Assembly: GCA_031549115.1 (NCBI GenBank)
Contig: JAVBQJ010000124.1
Span: 1-48,601, forward strand
From: JAVBQJ01 sp031549115
GTDB taxonomy: Bacteria > Verrucomicrobiota > Lentisphaeria > Victivallales > Victivallaceae
Direction: 5' to 3'
Length of the DNA stretch: 48,601 bases
The notes under the pieces are model-generated. The model was not told where the DNA came from. It made no database searches and saw only the letters and a program-made list of their open reading frames with translations. This document shows, in pieces, positions 1-9,476 of this stretch. The position numbers and the translations under genes were made by a program. Each line of letters opens with the position of its first letter. Within the stretch, counting starts at the first letter, position 1.

Positions 1-146
1 AAAACGATTTTGCAAAGACAGATTGCTTCGAACCTCATGGACGCATGGGTAAGGGAGAGTTTGCTTTGAAAAGGAAAGATTTTACAGAAAATACAAGAAA
101 AGTTGCGAAAGCTACTTGACAAAACCTATCATAGAAGGATAAAAAA

Positions 147-1472
147 ATGGCTGGAAAAGAAAAAAGCACCGGAGATTTCCGGTACGCGGTCGGAGATGCC
201 AAGGTGCCGTGGCACGCGGTGGGCGAATTCTTTCAAATGGAGGACGTGCTGGGAGTGGTGCGTTTCCTGATGCCTCCGGGGCACGACGACATCCAGTGGG
301 AGCGGAAGTTCGAGGGCGTCACGACGGCGCTGAAGGACTTGCAGCAATACTCCGGCGTGGCGACCAAGCTGACCTTGGGCAAGCAGGTGACCGAGGCGGA
401 AGAGGAGGCGAAAAAGTATTTCGGCGCCCGTTATGCGTGCTTGCTGACCAACTGGACGGCGGGGATGGAGATCGCCTATAAGCTGGCGGGCTTGAAAGCC
501 GGCGACGAAGTCATCATGCCGGCGATCACCTTTATCGCGACGATGGCGTATCCGTTGAGCATCGGCGCGAAGATCGTCTTCGCCGACGTCGATGCGGCGA
601 CCGTCAACCTCGATCCGGCGGATGTCGCGCGGAAGATCACGCCGAAGACGAAGATGATCGTGCCGGTGCACCTCGGCGGTTATCCGGTCGACATGGCGCC
701 GTTGATGGAGCTGGCGCAGCGCCACGGCATTTATGTGATGGAAGACGCCGCGCACGGGATGGGCGGCGCCTATCAGGGCAGGAAGCTCGGCACCATCGGT
801 CACTTCGGCGGCTTTTCACTGCATGAGGTAAAGAACATCAACTCCTTCGGCGAAGGCGGCCTGCTGTTGAGCAATCAGGATTGCGGCAGCCAGTTCCCGG
901 CGGCGCGCTTCCTCGGCCTCGATTTTTCGCGCAAGATCAAGGATTGGCTCTACGACATCACGCCGTTGACCGACCTCTCCGGCAATCTCCAGATCCCGGG
1001 CAACCATTCGGCTTCGGAAATTCAGGCGCTCGGATTGCGCCTCCAGATGCGCCGCCTCGACGCGATCATCGCGCGCCGCCGCGCCGCCGCCGAATACATG
1101 AACGCGGTCCTCGCCGAAGAGCCCGGCATCCTGGTGGAAAAAGCCGACACGGCGGAAACCTACGGTACCCACCACCTGTATTTGCTGCGGATCGATCCGA
1201 AAATCGCCGGCGGCAACATCCATGATCTGTCGCGCCGCCTCGCCGCCGCCGGGTTGACCAACATCACCCACTTCGGCCCGATGTACCGCTTCCACATCCT
1301 CGCCCAGCTCGGCTACGACGCCGACGCCATCGCCGCGACCTGCCCGGTCACCGAACAATCGTTCTACCACAGCTACACCCACTTGCCGCTGTACCCCCTG
1401 ACCGAGGAACAGCTGCAATACCAGGCCAAAGCCGTGGTCCAGGCCGTCCGCGACATGAAGCAGGGCAAATAA
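147..1472 (+). CDS. DegT/DnrJ/EryC1/StrS family PLP aminotransferase
   Basis: 441 aa. PLP-dependent sugar aminotransferase of the DegT/DnrJ/EryC1/StrS family, a cytosolic enzyme type that puts an amino group on a keto-sugar or keto-cyclitol for polysaccharide or secondary-metabolite synthesis. Seen: the GDEVIMPAITFIAT strand near residues 119-132, EDAAH with the PLP-pyridine Asp at about D200, and HEVKNINSFGEGG with the Schiff-base lysine at about K229, all in family order. The N-terminal ~60 residues are longer than in the shortest members. An SD-like AGAAGGAT lies just before the ATG. It stands alone; the next genes are on the other strand, so the substrate cannot be read from context. The enzyme class is secure, the exact sugar is not. 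Confidence 0.9.
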   Translation: MAGKEKSTGDFRYAVGDAKVPWHAVGEFFQMEDVLGVVRFLMPPGHDDIQWERKFEGVTTALKDLQQYSGVATKLTLGKQVTEAEEEAKKYFGARYACLLTNWTAGMEIAYKLAGLKAGDEVIMPAITFIATMAYPLSIGAKIVFADVDAATVNLDPADVARKITPKTKMIVPVHLGGYPVDMAPLMELAQRHGIYVMEDAAHGMGGAYQGRKLGTIGHFGGFSLHEVKNINSFGEGGLLLSNQDCGSQFPAARFLGLDFSRKIKDWLYDITPLTDLSGNLQIPGNHSASEIQALGLRLQMRRLDAIIARRRAAAEYMNAVLAEEPGILVEKADTAETYGTHHLYLLRIDPKIAGGNIHDLSRRLAAAGLTNITHFGPMYRFHILAQLGYDADAIAATCPVTEQSFYHSYTHLPLYPLTEEQLQYQAKAVVQAVRDMKQGK

Positions 1473-1491
1473 GCCAAGCGTCCCGGGTGAA

Positions 1492-1531
1492 AGAGAAAGG
1501 ACCCCTTTTGAGGAAAGGGGCTCCTTTCTCT
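1492..1531. terminator. Hairpin 3' of the aminotransferase gene
   Basis: Nearly complementary arms (AGAGAAAGGA against TCCTTTCTCT, then CCCCTTT against AAAGGGG) form a long stem with a short TGAG-type loop, 20 nt after the stop codon. It sits between convergent genes. No long T-run follows, so termination is inferred from position and structure. Confidence 0.5.
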
Positions 1532-1577
1532 CTCCCCCGAACCCCCTCTCTCATTCCCCTCAAACCTTTTTAACGTA

Positions 1578-1612
1578 CGATTTACGACTTTGCAACGCAA
1601 AGTCGTAAATCG
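1578..1612. terminator. Perfect 16-bp inverted repeat between convergent genes
   Basis: Arms at 1578-1593 and 1597-1612 are perfectly complementary around a 3-nt AAC loop. It lies between the stop of the aminotransferase gene and the stop of the minus-strand RND pump gene. It may be a bidirectional terminator, but no T-run follows on either strand, so a small palindromic repeat element is an alternative. Confidence 0.5.
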
Positions 1613-1658
1613 GAGCTCCAGGAGTTGGGGAATTATAGGAGGAGGGAGAAGGGATTTT

Positions 1659-4600
1659 TTATTCTTTGGCCTCGGCAGTTTCCAAACGCTCCAGCTCGTG
1701 GGCCAGCGCATGCGGAGATTTTTGGCCGCGGGCGAAAACCAGATAGCCGACGGGAACCACGAACAAGGTGAGAATACAGGCGCTGAAACCGCCGTAAACC
1801 ACCACCGCCCCCAGCCCCTGGCGGCTGGCGGCGCCGGCTCCGGTGGCCAGCAGCAGCGGCACCGCGCCGGCAACCGTCGAAATCCCGGTCATCAGGATCG
1901 GCCGCAGCCGCAGCTTCGACGCCTGAAACACCGCTTCTTCAAACGCGATGCCTTCGTCGCGCAGCTGGTTGGCGAATTCGACGATCAGAATCCCATTTTT
2001 CGCCGCCAGGCCGATCAGCATGATCAAGCCGATCTGCGTATAGATATTGATCGAAATCCCCATCCAGTACAGCGCCGCGATCGCGCCGATCATCCCCAGA
2101 GGAACGGTGAGCATCACGATTGCCGGGCTGATGAAGCTTTCGAATTGCGCCGCCAGCGCCAGATAGGAAACCAACAGCGCCAGCCCGAAAATGAACACCA
2201 TCGACCCGGCCGCCTCGCGGAAGTCCTTGCTGGTGCCTTTGTAGGAGATCTGCGCATATTCCGGCAGCTCCTCGCGCACCGTGCGTTCGAGGAAATCCAG
2301 CACATCCCCCAACGTATAGCCGGGAGCGACGTTACCGGAGATCGTGATCGCCCGGACCCGGTTGTAACGGTTCAACTGCCCGGCCTCGCCGCGCTCGGTC
2401 ACCCGTACCAGATTGTCCAGCGGGATCAATTCCCCCGAGGTCTGCGAGCGCACGAATATATTGCTCAACTCCGTCGGCGACATCCGGCTGTCGCGGTCGG
2501 CCTGGACCATCACGTCGTACTCCTTGCCGCGGTCGATATACGTGGTGATCTGCCGCGACCCAAGCATGGTCTGCAGCGAAGCGCCGATGCTCTCCGCCGA
2601 TACCCCCAGTTCGTCCGCGCGCTTCCGGTCGATATCGATCGCCAGCTGCGGCGTGGTTTCTTTGTAATCGTAATCGGCGTCGACCAGTCCGGGGTACGAA
2701 CGCGCCTTTTCGATCACCCGGTCGCGCCACTCGACCAGTTCGGTATACTCCGGACCGCCGATCACGAACTGAACCGGATTGCCGCGCGAACTGATTCCGG
2801 AGGGAAGCGACGGCTGCAACTGTATTCCCGGCACTTCGCGCAACGACGCGCGCAACGAAGTCAGAATCTGCCGCGCGCTGCGGGGGCGTTCACCCCAGTC
2901 GGCCAATTCGACCATCGCGTTGCCGGTGTTGACCGGCGAATCGGAGCCGCCGCCGAAGCCCGGCATCACGGTGAGCACATTGTTCGCCTCGGTGGAACGC
3001 AACAGCTCGTACAACTTATCGTTGACCTCTTCGACATAGGAATTCATCGCGTAAAAACCGGTGCCTTCAGGGGCGATCAGACGCACCATGATCGCCGCCC
3101 GGTCCTCCTCGGGCTCGTATTCCGACGCCAACTGCCCCCAGCCCCACGCCATCAGAATGCACAGCCCGGCGAAGCTTCCCAGCGTCAGCACCTTGAAACG
3201 CGCCACCAGCCGCAGCAGCCCCAGATAGGCGCGCGCCGACACCTCCATGGTCCAGTCGATCAGGCGCGCCAGCCACGCATCCGAACCGCGCGGCTTCAAC
3301 ATTTTCGAGCACAGCATCGGCGTCAGCGTCATCGCCACCAGACTGGAAAAACCGATCGCCGCCGTCATCGCCACCGCAAATTCGGTGAACAGTTTCCCGG
3401 TTTTGCCGCTCCACAGACAGATCGGCAGAAACACCGCCGCCAGCACCAGCGTCGTCGCAATCACCGCAAACAATACCTGGTCGGCGCCGCGCACCGCGGC
3501 CACCAGCGGCGGCTCGCCCTCCTCGATGCGGCGGTGGACGTTTTCCAGCACCACAATCGCATCGTCGACCACCATCCCGATCGCCAGCACCAGCGCCAGC
3601 AGCGTCAAAAGATTGATGCTGTAATCCAGATAATACAGAATCATGAACGCCGCCACCAGCGAAATCGGCACCGTCAAAGCCGGAATCAGCGCCGCCCGGA
3701 CGCTGCCAAGAAAGAGAAAGATGATCAGCACCACCAGAATCGCCGCCACCACCAACGACCCCTTGACCTCCTCGATCGAAGCCTTGATGAAGCGGGCTTC
3801 GTCGCGCAGGACCTCCATGCGCATTCCTTCCGGAAGCTCCCGGTTGATGGTCGCCATCAATAGCCGGGCCTGATTGGAAACCGACAGCGTGTTCGCCTTC
3901 GACTGCTTGTAAACCGCAATTCCGATGGTCGGGCGGCCGTTGGCGATGAAAATCGAGCGCGGCGACCGGGCGGCGACCTCCACCTTGGCCACATGACGCA
4001 GCCGAACCAGACTGCCGGAACCATCCTGGCGGATCACCAGGTCGCCAAACTCCGTGGGGGTGCCGAACTGGCGGTTCAGCCGCACCACGAATTCGCGCTC
4101 CAGCGATTCGATGCGCCCGGCCGGATATTCGATATTTTCCCGCTTCAGTGCGTTTTCGACATCCTCGACCGTGACCTGTCGCGCCGCCATTTCCCGGCGG
4201 TCGAGCCAGATGCGCATCGCTTTTTCCTGCGCGCCGAAAATTTCCGCGCTGGACACGCCGTCGATCACCGAAAAGCGGTCCAACAAATACCGGTCGGCAT
4301 AATCGGTCAACTCCATCCGGCTCATCGCGAGCGAGGACAACGCCAGGATCACCACCGGCGATGAGCTCGAATCGGACTTCGCCACCACCGGCGCGTCGGC
4401 ATCGTCCGGCAAGCGCCGCTGCACCCGGCTGACCCGGTCGCGGACATCGTTCGCGGCGGCGTCAATGTCGCGCTCGATGGCGAATTCCAGATTGATCCGC
4501 GACTGCCCGTCGCGGCTGGTGGACTCGATCGCCGTCAAGCCTTCGATGCCGGAAACCGCGTCTTCGATGGTCTGGGTAATCCGGCTTTCGACCACGCTGG

Positions 4601-4766
4601 AAGACGCTCCGGTATAGGTCGTCCGGATCGAAATCACCGGCACATCGATATCGGGGTATTCGCGCACCGGCATCCGGTTCAGCGCGATCAGGCCGAAGAC
4701 GATCAGCAGCAGCATAAACACCACCGTCGCCACCGGCCGCGTCACCGAAAAACGCCCGATCGTCAT
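1659..4766 (-). CDS. RND efflux pump, inner-membrane transporter (AcrB/MdtB-like)
   Basis: 1035 aa, the usual length for hydrophobe/amphiphile-efflux RND pumps. It should export drugs or other amphiphiles across the envelope, driven by protons, as a trimer in the inner membrane. Seen: a first TM helix after RFSVTRPVATVV; the porter-domain start with YPDIDVPVISIRT; TM4 with IGMVVDDAIVVLENV, holding the two proton-relay aspartates; and a second TM set ending with VVYGGFSACILTLFVVPVGYL. The ATG overlaps the stop of the upstream adaptor gene (ATGA, 4 nt), so the two are translationally coupled. No TolC-type outer-membrane gene is adjacent, so the pump must borrow one. The substrate is unknown. 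Confidence 0.95.
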   Translation of the reverse strand: MTIGRFSVTRPVATVVFMLLLIVFGLIALNRMPVREYPDIDVPVISIRTTYTGASSSVVESRITQTIEDAVSGIEGLTAIESTSRDGQSRINLEFAIERDIDAAANDVRDRVSRVQRRLPDDADAPVVAKSDSSSSPVVILALSSLAMSRMELTDYADRYLLDRFSVIDGVSSAEIFGAQEKAMRIWLDRREMAARQVTVEDVENALKRENIEYPAGRIESLEREFVVRLNRQFGTPTEFGDLVIRQDGSGSLVRLRHVAKVEVAARSPRSIFIANGRPTIGIAVYKQSKANTLSVSNQARLLMATINRELPEGMRMEVLRDEARFIKASIEEVKGSLVVAAILVVLIIFLFLGSVRAALIPALTVPISLVAAFMILYYLDYSINLLTLLALVLAIGMVVDDAIVVLENVHRRIEEGEPPLVAAVRGADQVLFAVIATTLVLAAVFLPICLWSGKTGKLFTEFAVAMTAAIGFSSLVAMTLTPMLCSKMLKPRGSDAWLARLIDWTMEVSARAYLGLLRLVARFKVLTLGSFAGLCILMAWGWGQLASEYEPEEDRAAIMVRLIAPEGTGFYAMNSYVEEVNDKLYELLRSTEANNVLTVMPGFGGGSDSPVNTGNAMVELADWGERPRSARQILTSLRASLREVPGIQLQPSLPSGISSRGNPVQFVIGGPEYTELVEWRDRVIEKARSYPGLVDADYDYKETTPQLAIDIDRKRADELGVSAESIGASLQTMLGSRQITTYIDRGKEYDVMVQADRDSRMSPTELSNIFVRSQTSGELIPLDNLVRVTERGEAGQLNRYNRVRAITISGNVAPGYTLGDVLDFLERTVREELPEYAQISYKGTSKDFREAAGSMVFIFGLALLVSYLALAAQFESFISPAIVMLTVPLGMIGAIAALYWMGISINIYTQIGLIMLIGLAAKNGILIVEFANQLRDEGIAFEEAVFQASKLRLRPILMTGISTVAGAVPLLLATGAGAASRQGLGAVVVYGGFSACILTLFVVPVGYLVFARGQKSPHALAHELERLETAEAKE

Positions 4767-5839
4767 CGTTGCACCGCCGCCAACTGTTCGGCGAGCTGGA
4801 CCTTCATTCCATCCCGCAGTTTACTGGCGCCCTCCACCACCACCGCCTCGCCGCCGGAGAGGCCGGAGGTCACCTCCACTTGGCCGTCCCGGCGGGTACC
4901 GGTGGTAACCGGCGTCCGCACCGCGGCTCCGTCCACCACCCGGTAGACATACTGGGTTTCGCCGAGGCTCAGAATCGCCTTTTCCGGCAACTGCAACACC
5001 TCGCGGGTCAACAGATTCAAATCGATGGTCAACAGCATGCCGGGGCGCAAGGCGAGATCCGGATTGTCGAGAATGCCCCGGATCTGGACGCTGCGGGTGA
5101 CCGGATTGATGCGCGGATCGACCGCCAGAATCGTCCCGGTGAAAATCCGCTTCGGATACGCCGCTGTTTGCGCCGAAAAGCTCTGGCCGGCGGTCAAACG
5201 GGTCAGGTGTTTTTCGGACACCTCGAAATCCACCTTCATTTTGCTCAAATCGTCGAGCGTGGTGATCACCGTCCCCGGATTGACCAGGTGCCCGGGGCTG
5301 ACCGTCCGCCGCCCGAGCATGCCGTCGAATGGGGCCTCCACACGCCGGTCGCGCAAATTGGCGTTCACCAGCTCCACCGCGGCGCGGGCCGCCGCCAGCC
5401 GGGTGATCTGGGCGTCGTAATCCTTGGAGGAAATGGCGCGCTTCGCCAACAGCTCGGTCACCCGCGCCGCCTCCCGTTCCGCCTCCGCCACCACGATTTC
5501 GGCCTGTTTCAGCGTCGCCAGCTCCTGAATGTTGTCCAATTGCACCAGGAGCGTGCCCTTGCGCACGATCTGCCCGTCTTCAAAAAACACATTGATGATT
5601 TTTTCGGCGGCCGTAGCGGTGACTTCCACCGATTCCTGTGCCACCGTGGTTCCGAGCGCCGGAAGTTCATCGTGTACCGGCCGGACCGCAATCGTTTCGG
5701 TCTCCACCACCGGCGCTTCGGGGGCCATCGAAGTGCGGCTTTTCTCCTGCGGCGGCGTATGCCGGTAATACCATACGCACCCGCCGATCAATAGCGCCGT
5801 CAGCACCCACTCGGTAATACGGGCAATCCATTTTCGCAT
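4763..5839 (-). CDS. RND efflux membrane fusion protein (periplasmic adaptor)
   Basis: 358 aa. Adaptor (HlyD/AcrA/MdtA-like) that links the inner-membrane RND pump to an outer-membrane channel. Seen: one N-terminal membrane anchor at about residues 8-24 (ITEWVLTALLIGGCVWYY); a lipoyl-type half (FFEDGQIVRKGTLLVQLD) and its partner (RVEAPFDGMLGRRTVSPG) flanking an alpha-helical hairpin rich in Ala and Glu; then a beta-barrel and a C-terminal membrane-proximal domain. First gene of the two-gene operon. An AAGGGAG sequence lies upstream of the ATG at a somewhat long spacing. No lipobox is seen at the start, so it is probably anchored by its helix. Confidence 0.92.
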   Translation of the reverse strand: MRKWIARITEWVLTALLIGGCVWYYRHTPPQEKSRTSMAPEAPVVETETIAVRPVHDELPALGTTVAQESVEVTATAAEKIINVFFEDGQIVRKGTLLVQLDNIQELATLKQAEIVVAEAEREAARVTELLAKRAISSKDYDAQITRLAAARAAVELVNANLRDRRVEAPFDGMLGRRTVSPGHLVNPGTVITTLDDLSKMKVDFEVSEKHLTRLTAGQSFSAQTAAYPKRIFTGTILAVDPRINPVTRSVQIRGILDNPDLALRPGMLLTIDLNLLTREVLQLPEKAILSLGETQYVYRVVDGAAVRTPVTTGTRRDGQVEVTSGLSGGEAVVVEGASKLRDGMKVQLAEQLAAVQR

Positions 5840-5918
5840 CGTCGCAATATCTCCCTTGTTTATTCAGTAATAACGGCGGTAATCCGGTTTTATTGTGCGG
5901 AAAGCCGAAAAAAACAGG

Positions 5919-5947
5919 TTGACAATCCGGAATCGCCGGATTATACT
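5919..5947 (+). promoter_or_regulatory. Near-consensus sigma70 promoter with internal palindrome (ABC sugar operon)
   Basis: TTGACA at 5919-5924 and TATACT at 5942-5947 with a 17-nt spacer. The spacer is almost filled by an inverted repeat, AATCCGG (5924-5930) and CCGGATT (5936-5942). A further AATCCGG copy lies at 5881-5887. The layout fits a repressor operator that would occlude RNA polymerase. It feeds the binding-protein gene at 5996, which has an AGGAGG ribosome binding site. Confidence 0.75.
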
Positions 5948-5995
5948 ATACTTCCAAAGCGGGAAAAAGAAAAGCCGTTGCAGGAGGTATTTTTT

Positions 5996-6979
5996 ATGGA
6001 TCGCCGTACCTGGATCGCATTGGGCGTACTGGCATTGTCCGCCGTATTGTTCAGCGCCGGAATCATCAAAAAATTTCAACACGCCGCCGCCGCCCAAGCC
6101 GGCAAACGGACCATCGCCGTCGTCCCGAAAGGCACCACATTGACCTGGTGGCAGGTGGTCTACCGCGGCGCCGAACAGGCCGGAAAAGATTTCAACTACG
6201 AGATCATCTGGGTCGGCCCGGATCTGGAAACCGACCGCGCCCGCCAGATTCAGGCGGTCGAAGACGTGATCACCCGCCGGGCGCAGGCCGTGGTCCTCGG
6301 CCCCAACGACAGCAAGGCGCTGGCGCGGACCGTCGAAGAGGTCAAAGCCGCCGGACTGCCGTGCGTGATCATCGATTCTCCGGTGGACACCGACGTCTAT
6401 GACGCGTTCGTCGCCACCGACAACCACGCCGGCGGCGCCGAAGCCGCGCGCCTCCTGGGCGCCGCGCTGAGCGGCCGGGGCAAAGTTGCAGTGATCAAGT
6501 TCGTCCAGAACTCCGCGTCGACCGACGCCCGCGCCCAGGGCTTCGCCGACACCATCGCCACAGAGTTTCCGCATATCCGGCTGGTCGCCGAACAGTACAC
6601 CCAGGGTTCGGTCGAGGATGCCCGGCAGAAGACCGAAGACCTGCTGGCGCGCCTCGGCGCGGTCGACGGCATTTTCGCCGTCAACCAGCCCACCGCGATC
6701 GGCGCGTACAAGGCGATCGAAAACCAGAAACTGCTCGGCAAAGTCAAATACATCGGTTTCGATTCCGATCCGGTATTGCTGCAGGGCATCGCCGACGGCG
6801 GCATCACCGCGCTGCTGGTCCAGAATCCGTACGAAATCGGTTACCAGGGAGTCAAACTCGCCGCCGAATTGCTCGAAGGCCGGCCGGTGCCGCACCAGCT
6901 GTCGCTGCCGACCATGGTGGTGAACCGGGACAATTTGGAGCAGATGAAGCTGGATTACCCGGCGGCACTGGGGTTGTGA
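5996..6979 (+). CDS. Sugar ABC transporter substrate-binding protein (RbsB-like)
   Basis: 327 aa. Periplasmic binding protein of the ribose/galactose type (Peripla_BP_4 family) that captures a sugar for the ABC importer encoded just downstream. Seen: an uncleaved or signal-type hydrophobic N-terminus (residues 5-24); the beta strand TIAVVPKG that opens the N-lobe; QIQAVEDVITRRAQAVVLGPND; VDGIFAVNQPTAIGAYKAIE; and YIGFDSDP, the classic order of the two Rossmann-like lobes. The start at 5996 is chosen because AGGAGG lies a proper distance upstream; a start 18 nt earlier would destroy this spacing. First gene of a three-gene operon. The sugar is not identifiable from sequence alone. Confidence 0.92.
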   Translation: MDRRTWIALGVLALSAVLFSAGIIKKFQHAAAAQAGKRTIAVVPKGTTLTWWQVVYRGAEQAGKDFNYEIIWVGPDLETDRARQIQAVEDVITRRAQAVVLGPNDSKALARTVEEVKAAGLPCVIIDSPVDTDVYDAFVATDNHAGGAEAARLLGAALSGRGKVAVIKFVQNSASTDARAQGFADTIATEFPHIRLVAEQYTQGSVEDARQKTEDLLARLGAVDGIFAVNQPTAIGAYKAIENQKLLGKVKYIGFDSDPVLLQGIADGGITALLVQNPYEIGYQGVKLAAELLEGRPVPHQLSLPTMVVNRDNLEQMKLDYPAALGL

Positions 6980-6981
6980 CC

Positions 6982-8481
6982 ATGAAAAACGATACTGCCC
7001 TGCAAATGACCGGGATATCGAAGAACTTCGGCCCGGTGGCCGCGCTGAAGAGCGTCAGCTTCCAGGCCCGTTACGGCACCATTCACGCGTTGTGCGGCGA
7101 AAACGGCGCCGGCAAATCCACGCTGATGAAAATCCTGTCGGGTCTGTACCCGCCGGATTCCGGTTCGATTGCAATCGACGGCGCCGTCATGGCGTTCGCC
7201 GATCCGAAAATGGCGCTTGACGCCGGCATTTCGATGCTTTACCAGGAGCTCGACCTGGCCGGCGAGCTGACGGTGTACGAAAATGTCTTCCTCGGCTGCG
7301 AACGCATGCACCCAAAATTCCCGTTGATGATGGACCGGAAAACGATGCTGGAGGCCACCCGGGAACTGATCCGGGCCAATGGGTTCACTCTCGACGCGGA
7401 GGCGAAAATCCGCGATCTCTCTCCCGGCGAGTGCCAGATCGTCGAGCTGTTGAAAGCGCTCCATCGTCAGGCGAAGATTCTGGTGATGGACGAGCCGACC
7501 TCGTCGCTCTCCGAGGGCGAAGCCGAAAATCTTTTCGCCGTCGTCCGGCGCCTGCGCGACGCCGGAATGGCGATTGTCTACATCTCCCACCGCATGGAAG
7601 AGGTGAAGCTGCTCGCCGACGAAATCAGCGTGCTGCGCGACGGCGTCAGCGTCCGCAACTGGCCCGACGCCGCCTGCGGCATCCCCGAAATCGTCCACCA
7701 GATGGTCGGGCGCGAAGTCACCGACTTCTATCCGCCGCGGCAATCGCGGCCGGGCGAAGCGGTGCTTCAGGTCACCGATCTGGCGACGGCGGAGGGCATC
7801 GCCGGAGTCACCTTCGCGTTGCGGCGCGGCGCCATTACCGGGATGGCTGGACTGGTCGGCGCGGGGCGGACCGAAACCGCCCGGGCGCTGTTCGGCATCG
7901 AACCCCTGACCGCCGGAACCATCATCCTGGGCGGGCGGAAACTGCGCCTCAAGCGCCCCGCCGACGCCATCGACGCCGGCATCGCGCTTCTGACCGAAGA
8001 CCGCAAACGCAACGGCCTGTGTCTGAATCTGGCTTGCAGCTGGAACATCGAACTGCCCGACTATACCCGGCTGGGCATGAAGTACTGGATTTCCCCCGCC
8101 AAAGAGCGCGCAGAGGCGTTGCGGCTGGGCGAAACGCTCCGGGTCAAGTGGGGCACGCCGGACGATCCGGCCTCATCGCTCTCCGGCGGCAACCAGCAGA
8201 AGCTGCTGTTCGCCCGCTGGCTGCCGGTGGAGCCGGAGGTCATCATCGTCGACGAACCCACCCGCGGTGTCGACGTCGGCGCCAAGCGGGAAATCTACCA
8301 GCTGCTCGACAACCTGGCGGCGGAGGGAAAAGCCGTCCTGATGATTTCGTCGGATCTGCCCGAATTGTTCGGCGTCTGCGATACGCTGCTGATCATGCGG
8401 CGCAAGCGTCTGGTCACCGAAGTCGAAGTGAAAAACACCACCCCCGACCAAGTCATGGGGTATATGGCAATCGAGGAGTAA
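6982..8481 (+). CDS. Sugar ABC transporter ATPase with two nucleotide-binding domains (RbsA/MglA-like)
   Basis: About 499 aa, the usual length of RbsA/XylG/MglA proteins, with two fused ATPase domains in the cytoplasm that drive sugar import. Domain 1: Walker A GENGAGKST, signature LSPGECQ, Walker B ILVMDEPTSSL. Domain 2: a degenerate Walker A (GLVGAGRTE, without the usual GKS/T), signature LSGGNQQK, Walker B VIIVDEPTRGVD. Degeneration of the second P-loop is normal for this family. The ATG at 6982 is chosen; a GTG at 6976, overlapping the stop of the previous gene, is an equally possible start. It sits between the binding-protein and permease genes, so all three should act together. Confidence 0.95.
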   Translation: MKNDTALQMTGISKNFGPVAALKSVSFQARYGTIHALCGENGAGKSTLMKILSGLYPPDSGSIAIDGAVMAFADPKMALDAGISMLYQELDLAGELTVYENVFLGCERMHPKFPLMMDRKTMLEATRELIRANGFTLDAEAKIRDLSPGECQIVELLKALHRQAKILVMDEPTSSLSEGEAENLFAVVRRLRDAGMAIVYISHRMEEVKLLADEISVLRDGVSVRNWPDAACGIPEIVHQMVGREVTDFYPPRQSRPGEAVLQVTDLATAEGIAGVTFALRRGAITGMAGLVGAGRTETARALFGIEPLTAGTIILGGRKLRLKRPADAIDAGIALLTEDRKRNGLCLNLACSWNIELPDYTRLGMKYWISPAKERAEALRLGETLRVKWGTPDDPASSLSGGNQQKLLFARWLPVEPEVIIVDEPTRGVDVGAKREIYQLLDNLAAEGKAVLMISSDLPELFGVCDTLLIMRRKRLVTEVEVKNTTPDQVMGYMAIEE

Positions 8482-8488
8482 TGCCGCT

Positions 8489-9469
8489 ATGAACAAGTTC
8501 ACCAAGCAACTGCTGCCGTTCTGTTCGCTGATCTTTCTGATTTCGTTGTGGACCTTTCTGGAGCCGGATATTTTCCTGACCGGCACCAATATCACCAACG
8601 TGCTGCGGCGCGCATCCGCCAACGGCATCATGGCGGCCGGCATGACCTTCATCATCATCACCGGCGGCATCGATCTGTCGGTCGGGTCGATGATGGCGAT
8701 GTGCGGCATGCTCGGTTCGCTGGTCATGCTCGCGCTCGGCGGCGGCGACTGGGTCGCCATTTCCGGCGGCAGTTTCATCGCGCTCGGCTTCTGGGCGATG
8801 CTGCTCGGCACACTGGCGGGGATTTTCGCCGGATTGGTGTCCGGCGCCTTGAACGGCATTCTGATCACCCGGCTCAAGCTGGCGCCATTCATCGTCACCC
8901 TCGGCACCATGAGCATCTTTCGCGGCATCTGTTACGTGATGAACGGCAACAAGCCATTCGCCGTCTCCGGCTACCGCTGGTTCGACAACGCCGTTTTTCT
9001 CGGCCTCAATCTGGAAATCTGGATGTTCGTACTGGTACTGGCGGGAGCCGGGTTCCTGCTCCACTATACCCGTTTCGGCCGCTACACCTACGCGATCGGC
9101 TCCAACGCGGAAACCGCGTTCCACGCCGGGATCAACGTCAAAAGGGTGTTGTTCTGGATCTACGCATTGACCGGCGCCCTCGTCGGACTCGCATCGATGA
9201 TCTATTCCAGCCGCGCCTCCAGCGCCCAGCCCAACGCCGGACTCAGCCTCGAACTCGATGTCATCGCCGCGGTCATCATCGGCGGTTGTTCCCCGTCGGG
9301 CGGCCGCGGCTCGATCACCGGCACCATCATCGGAACCTTGTTGATCGGCTTCCTCCGCAATGGACTCACCATCCTCGGGGTGTCGCCGGAATTCCAGTTC
9401 ATCGTCATCGGCGTCATCATCATCGCCGCCGTCACCGCCGATCAGCTCGCCACCCGCCGCAAGGCGTGA
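8489..9469 (+). CDS. Sugar ABC transporter permease (RbsC-like)
   Basis: 326 aa. Inner-membrane permease of the branched-chain/ribose type (BPD_transp_2 family) that forms the channel of the importer. Seen: many hydrophobic helices; ITGGIDLSVGS near residues 55-65, a hallmark of RbsC-type permeases; and GGCSPSGGRGSITGTIIGTLLIG near the C-terminus. The SD GAGGAG lies at the 3' end of the ATPase gene, and only 7 nt separate the genes. It ends the operon 7 nt before the convergent stop of the next minus-strand gene, with no obvious terminator hairpin in the gap. Confidence 0.94.
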   Translation: MNKFTKQLLPFCSLIFLISLWTFLEPDIFLTGTNITNVLRRASANGIMAAGMTFIIITGGIDLSVGSMMAMCGMLGSLVMLALGGGDWVAISGGSFIALGFWAMLLGTLAGIFAGLVSGALNGILITRLKLAPFIVTLGTMSIFRGICYVMNGNKPFAVSGYRWFDNAVFLGLNLEIWMFVLVLAGAGFLLHYTRFGRYTYAIGSNAETAFHAGINVKRVLFWIYALTGALVGLASMIYSSRASSAQPNAGLSLELDVIAAVIIGGCSPSGGRGSITGTIIGTLLIGFLRNGLTILGVSPEFQFIVIGVIIIAAVTADQLATRRKA

Positions 9470-9476
9470 ACCCGGG

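Noticed and set aside
116..145. TTGACA just before the aminotransferase gene as a promoter
   Set aside because: A -10 at the right distance would fall on the ribosome site and start codon, and the SD AGAAGGAT argues for a leader from further upstream.
1590..3863. 757-aa plus-strand reading frame opposite the RND pump
   Set aside because: Gln/His/Arg-rich antisense shadow with no motif; the pump on the minus strand is certain.
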